A stretch of 64,000 bases of DNA, taken from NCBI RefSeq assembly GCF_902804485.1, contig NZ_CADCST010000085.1, forward strand, positions 169,040 to 233,039, read 5' to 3'. Positions 55,785-64,000 of this stretch are shown here, piece by piece; positions within the stretch are counted from its first letter, which is position 1; each line of letters starts with the position of its first letter. The notes beneath the pieces were generated by a model. That model was not told where the DNA came from. It ran no database searches and saw only the letters and a list, made by a program, of their open reading frames with translations. Position numbers and translations under genes: made by a program. This DNA is from Flavobacterium collinsii. Lineage in GTDB: Bacteria > Bacteroidota > Bacteroidia > Flavobacteriales > Flavobacteriaceae.

Positions 55785-58700
55785 TTAAAGGTTTATATTT
55801 TCTACAGTTAAGATTACCGGTTCACCAACACGAACTGTTAATGCGGTGGCATGTTGTCCAGTGCTTCCGTTGTTATTCCACATTCTGTATTCAAATTTCA
55901 GTTTTAAACTGTTTTCAGTAATTTTTTTATTGTCATTCATGATTAACATCTGAGCATAATCTTTAGAATACAATACTTTGTAGTTTGTATTAGCCATACC
56001 AGCATTGTCGATTACTGCAACAGTATTCTTAATTTCGTCTAACGGAATTTTAGGAATATTAAACGGTTCAGGGTTACGAACTAAAAGCGCTACAACTTCA
56101 TTAGTTTTAGTATTGATAATTCGGTTAACCTCCGTAGACTGAGCAGGATCTAAGGGAGATATTTTTAAAATTCCCTCTATAGCGCGATCAAATAAATGCT
56201 GATATTTCAAAGCAAAAGCATTGCTTAACGGATCGTTCACGCCAAGAATTACATTGTTTAAAGAAGTGATCTGGTCTTCACTTAAACTTAGCGGAATATC
56301 AAATAATGCCTTACGCACTGGCTCTTCACTTAGTTTATAACTATTCACCTGTTCAGCAAAGTCTCTGTATCGGGAGGTTTGGAATCCAAATTGATGTACC
56401 AATACATTTTCTTTGTCAGTTGGAGTATTATCTTGATTTTCATCAAAATAGTTTTTCACTAAAATGGTATATAGTTTTGAAGGTTTTAAATCGGTTAGTT
56501 TTACCTCGTATCCATAGGATTTTGGCTTAATGATGTCTCCAATCTGAATTGAACATCTCAATTCAGGCCTACTTCCTTTAATCATGTTTTGTAGCATTTC
56601 AATATTTAAAGGAATTCTAGGATCATTATCGTCAACCCATTTTGTATTGCTTTCTTCTGCTTTTGGATAACTAGTTACTGTTGTTGGTAATGGATACGGA
56701 ATAAGAACGTCATTTAAAGGATCTTTAATAATCAAATTCATCACACCTTTAATTTTTGGTCTGCCTGCTCCGTAATCTTCCCAATCGGTAAGCATATGGT
56801 ATACATAAGGATTTTTGAAGAACATTGAGACTTTACACTGCTCATTTCCGTAGAATGAAGGTTTAGATAATAACAAACTTCCATCAGCATTTGGATAAGA
56901 ACGGTTGTAATCTAAATACTGTCTTAACGAAGTCAGTGGCGATTTTGACAACTCGGTCAATTCATTTTTAACCGAAGGTTTTTGACCAACAGCAAGTTTT
57001 TCATCAGGAACAGGGAAGTGACCAACAGGACCTAATGTTTTAAATCCGTAATAATAATCGAACTTAACTGGAGGATTATTGTCTACTTTATCTGTTAAAG
57101 TAAATTTTAAGCAGTAAGTTGAATTTGGTCTCCAGATAGGCTGAACCGTATTTTGAATCGCAGCCCCCATTGCTTTATTGTTTTCAGCAACAGCTTCACT
57201 ACCAGGAATAGTTAGATTATGCTCAGCGCTTTCTTTCGTTAGCCATCCGATTTGTTGAATATAAGTAGTGTAATCTGCTTCATTGTCCTCATCTGGATTT
57301 CCTCCTGCTGAACATACAACAGCGTTAATCCTTAATAATCTTGAAGACTTGACCGTTTTTAGGTACTCCGATTGAACTACGCTGTCTAATTCGGCCAGAT
57401 TTGCAGTTGAACCTGTTAAAGTAGATGTAGACGACACAACCGAAACAGTCGTTTTTGGATGTAAAGAGCAATTAGCGAATTGATCATTAAATAGTGAAAA
57501 ATAAATTCCTTTTTCATTTGGTTTAGAAGAAAGCATTAGAATTTCATTCGCTGATGGTTCGTTTTGAATGTTAACAATAGTCGCTTTATCGTCTGCACTT
57601 CCTCTTTCAATAAGTCTTGTAAGTTCGAATGAAGTATTAAACACAAACAGATATTTTTGATTGTATGCAATAATCGAATTGTCAGCCAGAGTATTATTAG
57701 TCAAATGAATTGCAGAATCAAAAATCACATCGTTTTTAACAACAGTAATAGTAGTTCCATCAATTTGAGCCAATCCGAATTGTCCGTTTGCCAGTTTAAC
57801 AGTAAGCAGAACTTTACCATTTGCAAGTACTGCATCTGTAATCTCAGAAATTGACGGTTCAGAAACTAATTTGGTATCCTTAATTTCAATTGCTTTTGTA
57901 CTTAGGTCAATACGAATACGGATGATTTTTTTGTTTTTTGTAATCAGGCTAAAATCGGTATTATCATGCTGAAGAACTTTATAAGCTACTTCGTCAATCT
58001 TTATGCGATGAACAAAAGAACGGTCAGTACCATTAATCCAGTTAATTTGAGTTCCATTTTCCAATGCATTAATCCAAAGCAATTCGTTATTCTGTAGTGG
58101 TAGTAATTTGTTGAAACCTGTAGAATAAGTATTGATATACTGTGTTCCGAAGGTTTTGTTTAATTCAGAATCAAGCTCAATAATTGCAGTTGCTTTGGCA
58201 GGAGCCACACAACCTACGATAAAAGTATCATCAATAATTGCCTCACCAATTCCTTTGCACTGATTAGCATCTAAAGCCTGAGTAATTAATAGATTATTAT
58301 TTACAACCTGCATTGATGTCACTAAGCCATTCAACCTGCGTTCTCTTAACAGATGTCCTTTAGCATCAATTTGTGCAATTACAGTAGTGCTTGGAGTTGG
58401 ATGAAATGAAATTAAATAAGTGTCCTCGTATTTTAAAATTTTGTCAAAGGCATAAATTGCATTTCCTCTGTATCCATAGAAACGTGTAAACGTCAATGGG
58501 GTAGGAGCTCCAGTCGGATTATCATTACCGGCATCAGTTTTTAATTGAGCCAATTGCAATAACAATTTATTGTATTCTTCTAAATTACTAGGTTCAGTCA
58601 TAATAAACTCACCATCCTTTGAAGCGTATGACTGACTAAATAAGGCTGCAATTTTATTTCTCACATCTAAAATGGCATCAGCTCTCGCAGCAACAGGACT

Positions 58701-61700
58701 AATTATAATCTTATCGATTTTATTTTTTAATGAAACGTCGCTTTGGCTATCATATAAAGTTATAGCCGCTTGCAATTCAGCTTTAGTATAGGTCAATTCA
58801 TTTGAAACTGCTCCGCCGACAGTTTTACTTATCTGAATTATTTTATAATCAGGTAACTTGTCCCCATCTTTAAAAACAGAAGTATAGGCACTTATTTTTA
58901 CCTGTTTAGCATGAGTTGTAAGTTTTAGGCTTGGCTCAATTGCGGATTCAGGGAAAACAATTTCCAGTTTGTTATAATTTTTGAACGAAAGAGATCTTCT
59001 AAAACGAAAAGGGTTGCTTTCTGCAGAAATACTCATAAAATCCCCATCAATAAGTTCGCCATCTACAATTTCAGGAACTTCACCAACAAGTTTAAAGTAC
59101 AATCCATTAATCTTGTCTGCTTCGTATTGAGTTGGTACATAATAGCGTTTTCCAATTCTTTTGTTTAAGAAATTGACAGTCTCGGCCTCAATTTTATCGG
59201 ATACACAGAACAATTTAGAAGGAGTGATTCCGAATTGTTCCGGAACATGCCAGCCTGGTTCTCCTGCACTTAGATATGAAAATGGATTAGTTGCCAAAAC
59301 ACGAATACTATCATATTGATCAACTACTTTTTGCCATTGTGCCCAGGGTAAATTCTCTACAAGTCCTCTGGAATCTGAATCAACAACAGCTTTAAAAGGA
59401 TGATAAGGCACCCAGGAATTTCCATTTGCAGAGCTCAATTCAATCGATTCAATCGAATATTGATGTTTTACCTGACGAAGTTTTCTACCTGATTTCGATG
59501 TCGCTTCAGGAGGCATTAAATCGGTATAGTTTTTTGCGTCAGCTGTATATCCTCCAATTATTTTAGAAAGACTATCATTTGGCAACACTCCTTTAGCCAG
59601 TTTGATATCAATGTAGGTATCTAATGGAATTATTTTAGAAATTGAACCCGGAGCAGGCATACTATCAAAATAATTCAATAAGAAAGCTTCATTGGTAAGC
59701 ATGTGAACTCCTTTTACAGAATCGGCAGTTCTGTTATCATTAACGTCTCCATGAGTTCCCATCGGAAGTGGACTATAGGGCGTACGGTCAACAATTCGGT
59801 TAATATCCCACTGAAGCTCAATTAAGAATGTCTTACGAACTCTTACAAAAGCAATTTTGACACGTACACTTAATTCCAGTTTCGCATAAATCAGGAATGG
59901 TTTGAATGACTCTACAGAGAATATAGTATCTAAAACAATTTCAACATTGATGATCCAGATTTTAATCTGAATTCCTCCACCGGCAGCAATATAACCACCC
60001 ATTTGAGGACGTTTGAATGAAATTTTCCCGCCCATTTCTAAGTAGGCCCATAATTTAACTTTTGCAGGACCAAAGCTTTTCTCGAGTTTAAAGTCTAATC
60101 TGGCACCCGCTTCAATCCCCTGGGCAGACAACATTAAAAATGCTTTTGCTGTAAACAAGGTTAGTATTCTGGCCGTGATCGGATCTTTTTTAGATCCTAA
60201 GTTGATGTACCATGGTTTTTGGTTTTTAAAGAAAAAACCAGCCTCTAATAAAGCGTGTAACTGAATGATTTCTCCACCTTGCTTAGGCATTTGAAAATCA
60301 GCTCCTGCAGCCATTTCCAAAGAGTTATCTCCAAAGGCAACCATGGCAAAGAATGGAGGAGTAGACTGATCTTTTTCAATAGGACCAAGTCGGTCACCAA
60401 GAACATTTAATCCTGCTTCGATATAAAATAAGGTAGGCAGGGACAGCAATAGCATTGCACGAAGTGTCAGGATACTTCCGCCTGTTGTTTCAAATGTTGC
60501 TCCAGCTCCGATTGAAAATGGTGAATCATATTGTAAAGAATCCGGTGGACCGCTGAATTTTCTAATGTTGATACCCGCTTTTGGATGTTTATAGAACTCG
60601 TACCAGGAATTATCCGTTTTTAATCCGGCAGCTTTTTTGGTTGCTACGTATCTAAATCCTAGTAAACCTCTAAAACCGGTAATCGAAATAAATCCAAGAG
60701 GAATTCCTGTTGGTAATTCAATACTTGCATCAACTAAGAAAGCAGGGTATTTTGGAGCAAAACGCATTCCGACACTTCCTGAAATTTTAGGCTTTGGTAA
60801 TTTTAAAGAAACCTCTCCCATGAATTCTTGTGATTCTCCTGGCTGCGGAAGCGAAATCATACCGTGAATGATAGCCATAGCAGATTCCTCCGAAGCCGTT
60901 CCCGGAATCATCAAATCAACTTCGATAGTCTGAATCCTGATGAAAGAAACGGGCTTTTTGTCAGCGTCGCCATCTATATTATCTGTAGAATAATAATATT
61001 TAATACCTTCACCACGAGCATCTAATCCTAATGGATTGACACTGATAGCACCATCAAATCCCCAGAAATTATATTTACGCTCGTTAATTTGAGTTGAACC
61101 AAAGTTGATATTGCTCACCGCCATCTGAACCGGTCCAAGATTTACAGACAAACTAATCGGAATCGGAATCGAACCGCCTTCGACTTCAATATTTCCATCA
61201 CTGTAAATACGAAGTTTCTCTACATCAAAGCCCTGGCCTTTTGCCAGTTTGTTCATTAATGTACCCTGTGGGAATGAAACATAACAGGAAGTTCCTACGT
61301 AATAATCGTCATCTTGTTTTCCTAGTTCGAAACTATGAAAATCAAAGTTTACCAAGCCAAATAAATTGGCTTTAGGTTCGCTCGCTTTATCAAAAGAGGC
61401 GGTTAAGTTAAAATCTCCGTCGTCGTATAAGTGTCCTTCAATGTCAACACGAAAAGGTTTATCTTCTAATGGATGATCTTTAGGATATTTTAATTTATTA
61501 ATTTCTAACGCGCCCTTTATGTTAGAAGAAACAACTCTGTTTTGCTTAAAAGAAATATCAAACTTATTAAAACCAACTTTGAAACTGTTCGCTAATTTGA
61601 ACCACATATAATCTTTTTCAAGAACAGGGTTTGTTGCAACTAAGGATTCTAATCCAATGGTTCCGGAGATTCCGCCTTCAGTACCAATTAATAATTGTTT

Positions 61701-62813
61701 TCCAGTAATTTGCAGTGAAGCATCATTTTCTTTTTTGAACCATTTTCCAGGTAATTTAATTGTTGCTTTTTCAGCATACACTCCTCTGAATGCAGCTCCT
61801 CTTCCGTCAGCATCTGCTTCAGGAATATTTTTATCTCTGCTTAAATCTATTTTTAATCCCGAAAACTCTGCAATTAATCCAGTGTTTCCAATCATAGATC
61901 GGTTTAAGCTAAAGCTGGAAATATTATTAAAGATAAATCCGCGATTAGATGAATATTCTAAGCTTCCAACATCAAACTTTAAATAACTAAAATAGTTTTC
62001 CGGTAATGGCTCATCCAGAGCTATTCCGGTAACATTTTCGGTACCTGTGTAAACGGGCTGTAACCATTTATGAGGAAATTGAAGGCCAACGCTAATTTCG
62101 TTAATAGCCATTCTAAACTGAAGTGTTAAAGCCTCTTTGATATTTTTTTCGATATTGTCGAAATAGCGTGCAAATAATTTCTTTAAACGATCTAATCCTT
62201 CATTCCCTACATTTAAAAGATTATCGTAAGCAAATTTTAGCAAGTCAATGTCTAAACTTCCAATTTGCTGTGATAAGTGCTCTATCTGATTGTCAAAAGA
62301 TGCATTGCTGTCATTTAAAGTGGCTAAAGCACCTGTATGTACACTATTGAACTGATTAACAAAATCAATCAGTGCATTTGCACCTGGATAAAATGTATTG
62401 ATAAGTTCATTTAAAAATGTTTTTTCGTTTATTTCTGCCAATTCAAAAAGAATGCGCAAAACAGATTCAACAGTATTGTCAAATGATTCAAAGTTGAAAT
62501 CATTGATATATTTTAGAATAATCCAGGAATAATCAAAACTGATTGGAATTTCAGTGTTGCCATCGACAGTTGGATTCAAAACTAACTTTAAATCCTGTGC
62601 TATAGGAATATCAATTCCTAGAGAATTGTACGTGGTTAATGTCATGCTATAAAAGCCAGAGGAATTATCATAGCTTTGACTGGCAATAAGATTTTTTACA
62701 AATACAGAATCAAAAAGACTGGCAAGTGCATCTCTAATTGCCTCTAGCTCATTTGGAATCTTGTCCAATGGTAATAATTGGCTTAATGACGGGTGCATTA
62801 TTTGATTTGACAT
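55785..62813 (-). CDS. Giant protein of unknown function, first gene of the fibre array
   Basis: 2342 aa, no signal peptide or clear membrane helix. Residues 1-260 are helical. Then about 800 residues consist of long alternating beta-strands with glycine-rich turns (VSNINFGSTQINERKYNFWG, SPFSIGAGATFETTGGSILT, GGGIQIKIWIINVEIVLDTIF); these remind me of the DUF6603 type, unverified. The second half (about 1100-2342) has propeller-like strands (about 1500-1750, IAQIDAKGHLLRER) and beta domains. It is the promoter-proximal gene and is close-coupled to the vWA protein, so the two giants likely form the scaffold on which the fibres sit. Confidence 0.7.
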   Translation of the reverse strand: MSNQIMHPSLSQLLPLDKIPNELEAIRDALASLFDSVFVKNLIASQSYDNSSGFYSMTLTTYNSLGIDIPIAQDLKLVLNPTVDGNTEIPISFDYSWIILKYINDFNFESFDNTVESVLRILFELAEINEKTFLNELINTFYPGANALIDFVNQFNSVHTGALATLNDSNASFDNQIEHLSQQIGSLDIDLLKFAYDNLLNVGNEGLDRLKKLFARYFDNIEKNIKEALTLQFRMAINEISVGLQFPHKWLQPVYTGTENVTGIALDEPLPENYFSYLKFDVGSLEYSSNRGFIFNNISSFSLNRSMIGNTGLIAEFSGLKIDLSRDKNIPEADADGRGAAFRGVYAEKATIKLPGKWFKKENDASLQITGKQLLIGTEGGISGTIGLESLVATNPVLEKDYMWFKLANSFKVGFNKFDISFKQNRVVSSNIKGALEINKLKYPKDHPLEDKPFRVDIEGHLYDDGDFNLTASFDKASEPKANLFGLVNFDFHSFELGKQDDDYYVGTSCYVSFPQGTLMNKLAKGQGFDVEKLRIYSDGNIEVEGGSIPIPISLSVNLGPVQMAVSNINFGSTQINERKYNFWGFDGAISVNPLGLDARGEGIKYYYSTDNIDGDADKKPVSFIRIQTIEVDLMIPGTASEESAMAIIHGMISLPQPGESQEFMGEVSLKLPKPKISGSVGMRFAPKYPAFLVDASIELPTGIPLGFISITGFRGLLGFRYVATKKAAGLKTDNSWYEFYKHPKAGINIRKFSGPPDSLQYDSPFSIGAGATFETTGGSILTLRAMLLLSLPTLFYIEAGLNVLGDRLGPIEKDQSTPPFFAMVAFGDNSLEMAAGADFQMPKQGGEIIQLHALLEAGFFFKNQKPWYINLGSKKDPITARILTLFTAKAFLMLSAQGIEAGARLDFKLEKSFGPAKVKLWAYLEMGGKISFKRPQMGGYIAAGGGIQIKIWIINVEIVLDTIFSVESFKPFLIYAKLELSVRVKIAFVRVRKTFLIELQWDINRIVDRTPYSPLPMGTHGDVNDNRTADSVKGVHMLTNEAFLLNYFDSMPAPGSISKIIPLDTYIDIKLAKGVLPNDSLSKIIGGYTADAKNYTDLMPPEATSKSGRKLRQVKHQYSIESIELSSANGNSWVPYHPFKAVVDSDSRGLVENLPWAQWQKVVDQYDSIRVLATNPFSYLSAGEPGWHVPEQFGITPSKLFCVSDKIEAETVNFLNKRIGKRYYVPTQYEADKINGLYFKLVGEVPEIVDGELIDGDFMSISAESNPFRFRRSLSFKNYNKLEIVFPESAIEPSLKLTTHAKQVKISAYTSVFKDGDKLPDYKIIQISKTVGGAVSNELTYTKAELQAAITLYDSQSDVSLKNKIDKIIISPVAARADAILDVRNKIAALFSQSYASKDGEFIMTEPSNLEEYNKLLLQLAQLKTDAGNDNPTGAPTPLTFTRFYGYRGNAIYAFDKILKYEDTYLISFHPTPSTTVIAQIDAKGHLLRERRLNGLVTSMQVVNNNLLITQALDANQCKGIGEAIIDDTFIVGCVAPAKATAIIELDSELNKTFGTQYINTYSTGFNKLLPLQNNELLWINALENGTQINWINGTDRSFVHRIKIDEVAYKVLQHDNTDFSLITKNKKIIRIRIDLSTKAIEIKDTKLVSEPSISEITDAVLANGKVLLTVKLANGQFGLAQIDGTTITVVKNDVIFDSAIHLTNNTLADNSIIAYNQKYLFVFNTSFELTRLIERGSADDKATIVNIQNEPSANEILMLSSKPNEKGIYFSLFNDQFANCSLHPKTTVSVVSSTSTLTGSTANLAELDSVVQSEYLKTVKSSRLLRINAVVCSAGGNPDEDNEADYTTYIQQIGWLTKESAEHNLTIPGSEAVAENNKAMGAAIQNTVQPIWRPNSTYCLKFTLTDKVDNNPPVKFDYYYGFKTLGPVGHFPVPDEKLAVGQKPSVKNELTELSKSPLTSLRQYLDYNRSYPNADGSLLLSKPSFYGNEQCKVSMFFKNPYVYHMLTDWEDYGAGRPKIKGVMNLIIKDPLNDVLIPYPLPTTVTSYPKAEESNTKWVDDNDPRIPLNIEMLQNMIKGSRPELRCSIQIGDIIKPKSYGYEVKLTDLKPSKLYTILVKNYFDENQDNTPTDKENVLVHQFGFQTSRYRDFAEQVNSYKLSEEPVRKALFDIPLSLSEDQITSLNNVILGVNDPLSNAFALKYQHLFDRAIEGILKISPLDPAQSTEVNRIINTKTNEVVALLVRNPEPFNIPKIPLDEIKNTVAVIDNAGMANTNYKVLYSKDYAQMLIMNDNKKITENSLKLKFEYRMWNNNGSTGQHATALTVRVGEPVILTVENINL

Positions 62814-63321
62814 ATTTTTAAATTTATTTCTTTGTTAGTGGTTTGTAGATTACGATTCAAAATATGTCTTTTGAAAAAGACATAAGTATGCTGTATTCCT
62901 CTCGTGAAAGAGAGGACAGGAAAGGTTTTGAAAAGTATTTTTGAATTTGTTTTACTACTTCATGTTGAAGTAGATTTTTTGATGCATGATGCTCTTAATT
63001 AGCTGTTTGTTTCTTTTTGATATTGCAAAGATTTACAAAAAAAAGTGCTTTAAAAAACGATTGCAAGGTTGTTGAACACTTGTATTGTAGTACTTAACAG
63101 AGTTGTACAGAAAGTGAACAACCATGCCTTTTGCAAGGTGAAAAAGCTAGTCTTTGAATGAAAAGAAAAGGGAAATTTCTCAATATTTAGAAATTGAGAT
63201 TGCGAGCTCGAATTGAGCGCTTTTTTAAAGAGTTAGAGATATGAATCTCAAATTTAATGCGCTTACGGAAAGATGACGTCAGAAAAACTGTCTGTGCTTT
63301 AAGTTAAGGAAAACTACCTTT
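62814..63321. other. Leader region of the fibre array, no gene
   Basis: About 500 AT-rich bases with no coding frame. The array promoter should lie here, but I found no convincing TAnnTTTG box on the minus strand. Confidence 0.45.
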
Positions 63322-63347
63322 TACTGCGCTTAAAATAAAGCGCAGTA
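63322..63347. repeat. Perfect 10-bp hairpin downstream of the YD-repeat-like gene
   Basis: TACTGCGCTT (63322-63331), loop AAAATA, AAGCGCAGTA (63338-63347). No T run follows on either strand, so it is not a canonical terminator, though it stands only 23 bases past the stop codon. Confidence 0.6.
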
Positions 63348-63370
63348 TTGGGATAGTATCTTGTAAAAGA

Positions 63371-64000
63371 TTAGTTGTAATATTCGATTTTTCTTTCGGC
63401 AACCAAAGTGGGCTCACCACTCGGTGTTCCTTCAAGAAACATATTGCATTTTATCCAGTTGTTGTGGCTGTCGTATTCGTAGGTGTAGTAAAACTTTTTT
63501 ACATCTAGAGTTTGTTCAGGGAAGTCAAGGATAAATTCTTTTTCCACTACATCACCTTGCTCATTATAAATCTTGATAAAATTTTTGGTGGGATTGGATA
63601 TTTCTCCTGGTCCGGTAACATAATATTTCACTGTTTCTACATAATCTTTAGTTGGATGATAGACATAATCTTCCCTGGATATAGTTTGCCCTTCTCCATA
63701 GAACAATGCTTGTGTCATACGCCCCTGATCGTCATATTTATATTTCAATTGCAAATCATTACAAAATCCATACTCGGTATTTAATGCATCAAAAACTACA
63801 GATTTTATTTGTCCTTCATTCATTGGACCAGAAACAATTTTTTGATTTACTACCTGATCTTTTTCATTATAAAAAAAAGATATCTTGATATCAAAATCTT
63901 TAGGATTGTATCTTTTAAGTGGGATTGTATCTGATGGATTTAAGACATATTCTAACTCCTCTTTTATACGACCTCTGTTGTCATAATTGTAGACATAAAA
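63371..64000 (-). CDS. YD-repeat-like protein, C-terminal part (runs off right edge)
   Basis: The frame is open from the window edge to a stop at 63371, giving at least 210 residues; an internal ATG at 63823 is not the real start. It holds repeated motifs of the Rhs/YD or antitoxin-associated type: YNYDNRGRIKEE, FYNEKDQVVNQK, KYKYDDQGRMTQALFYG, YNEQGDVVEKEF and YEYDSHNNWIKC. Such beta-strand repeats wrap or display cargo in Rhs proteins, but small exported relatives with unknown roles are common in Flavobacterium. The N-terminus, and so any signal peptide, lies outside the window. The gene is on the same strand as the fibre array, 558 bases before it. Confidence 0.7.
   Translation of the reverse strand, partial: FYVYNYDNRGRIKEELEYVLNPSDTIPLKRYNPKDFDIKISFFYNEKDQVVNQKIVSGPMNEGQIKSVVFDALNTEYGFCNDLQLKYKYDDQGRMTQALFYGEGQTISREDYVYHPTKDYVETVKYYVTGPGEISNPTKNFIKIYNEQGDVVEKEFILDFPEQTLDVKKFYYTYEYDSHNNWIKCNMFLEGTPSGEPTLVAERKIEYYN

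Noticed and set aside
31451..62813. Complete prophage
   Set aside because: Only fibre-like and small accessory genes are visible; no integrase, terminase, portal, capsid, tape-measure or lysin gene, and no attachment-site duplication could be identified.
63322..63347. Rho-independent terminator
   Set aside because: The stem is perfect but no T run follows on either strand.

Overview
The window comes from a Bacteroidota genome, most probably a Flavobacterium. Base composition is AT-rich. Start codons mostly lack Shine-Dalgarno sites, and promoters fit the Bacteroidota TTG...TAnnTTTG pattern. The genes include SusC/SusD, a type IX secretion (T9SS) sorting domain, a BtuB/BtuG-type corrinoid locus and many lipoproteins. 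No tRNA, rRNA, CRISPR array, integrase, capsid or terminase gene was seen.

Layout. 1-2100: a partial unknown gene, a REP-associated tyrosine transposase flanked by inverted REP-like hairpins, and a GC-rich foreign-looking beta-propeller gene followed by a truncated gene start. 2400-3500: fabH with its terminator. 3900-11130: a cobalamin-riboswitch locus (btuB, a BtuG-like propeller lipoprotein, a second lipoprotein, a T9SS-exported surface propeller). 11172-11918: a lone ThiF/E1-like gene. 12160-17075: a minus-strand metal/thiol cluster (Cys-rich exported protein, two HMA proteins, a TlpA-like thioredoxin, an outer-membrane barrel candidate, DsbD). 17185-17308: a nested palindrome. 17348-29334: a glycan-utilisation locus (two putative (alpha/alpha)6-barrel glycosidases, SusD, SusC, and a divergent GH36 alpha-galactosidase). 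The two divergent promoters carry the same 21-bp operator at the same distance from the -7 box. 29381-31421: a decayed serine-hydrolase gene, an orphan gene and a MITE-like palindrome.

31451-62813 is the most unusual part: a roughly 31-kb array of sixteen genes, all on the minus strand. It starts with two giant proteins (2342 and 1928 aa). These are followed by a phage-fibre-like protein with a propeller, a DUF285/BspA repeat protein, two small phage-like proteins, two DUF5977 proteins, three fibre paralogues with a common N-terminus (two with an S74-type chaperone tail), two Hint-domain proteins, a glycosyltransferase-like protein, a miniature SET-domain protein and a 37-aa coiled-coil peptide. 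None has an obvious signal peptide and there are no head, tube or sheath genes. The array therefore looks like an export- or lysis-dependent fibre/adhesin system with built-in modification and self-cleavage modules, rather than an ordinary prophage.

63371-64000 is the 3' part of a YD-repeat-like gene that runs off the right edge.
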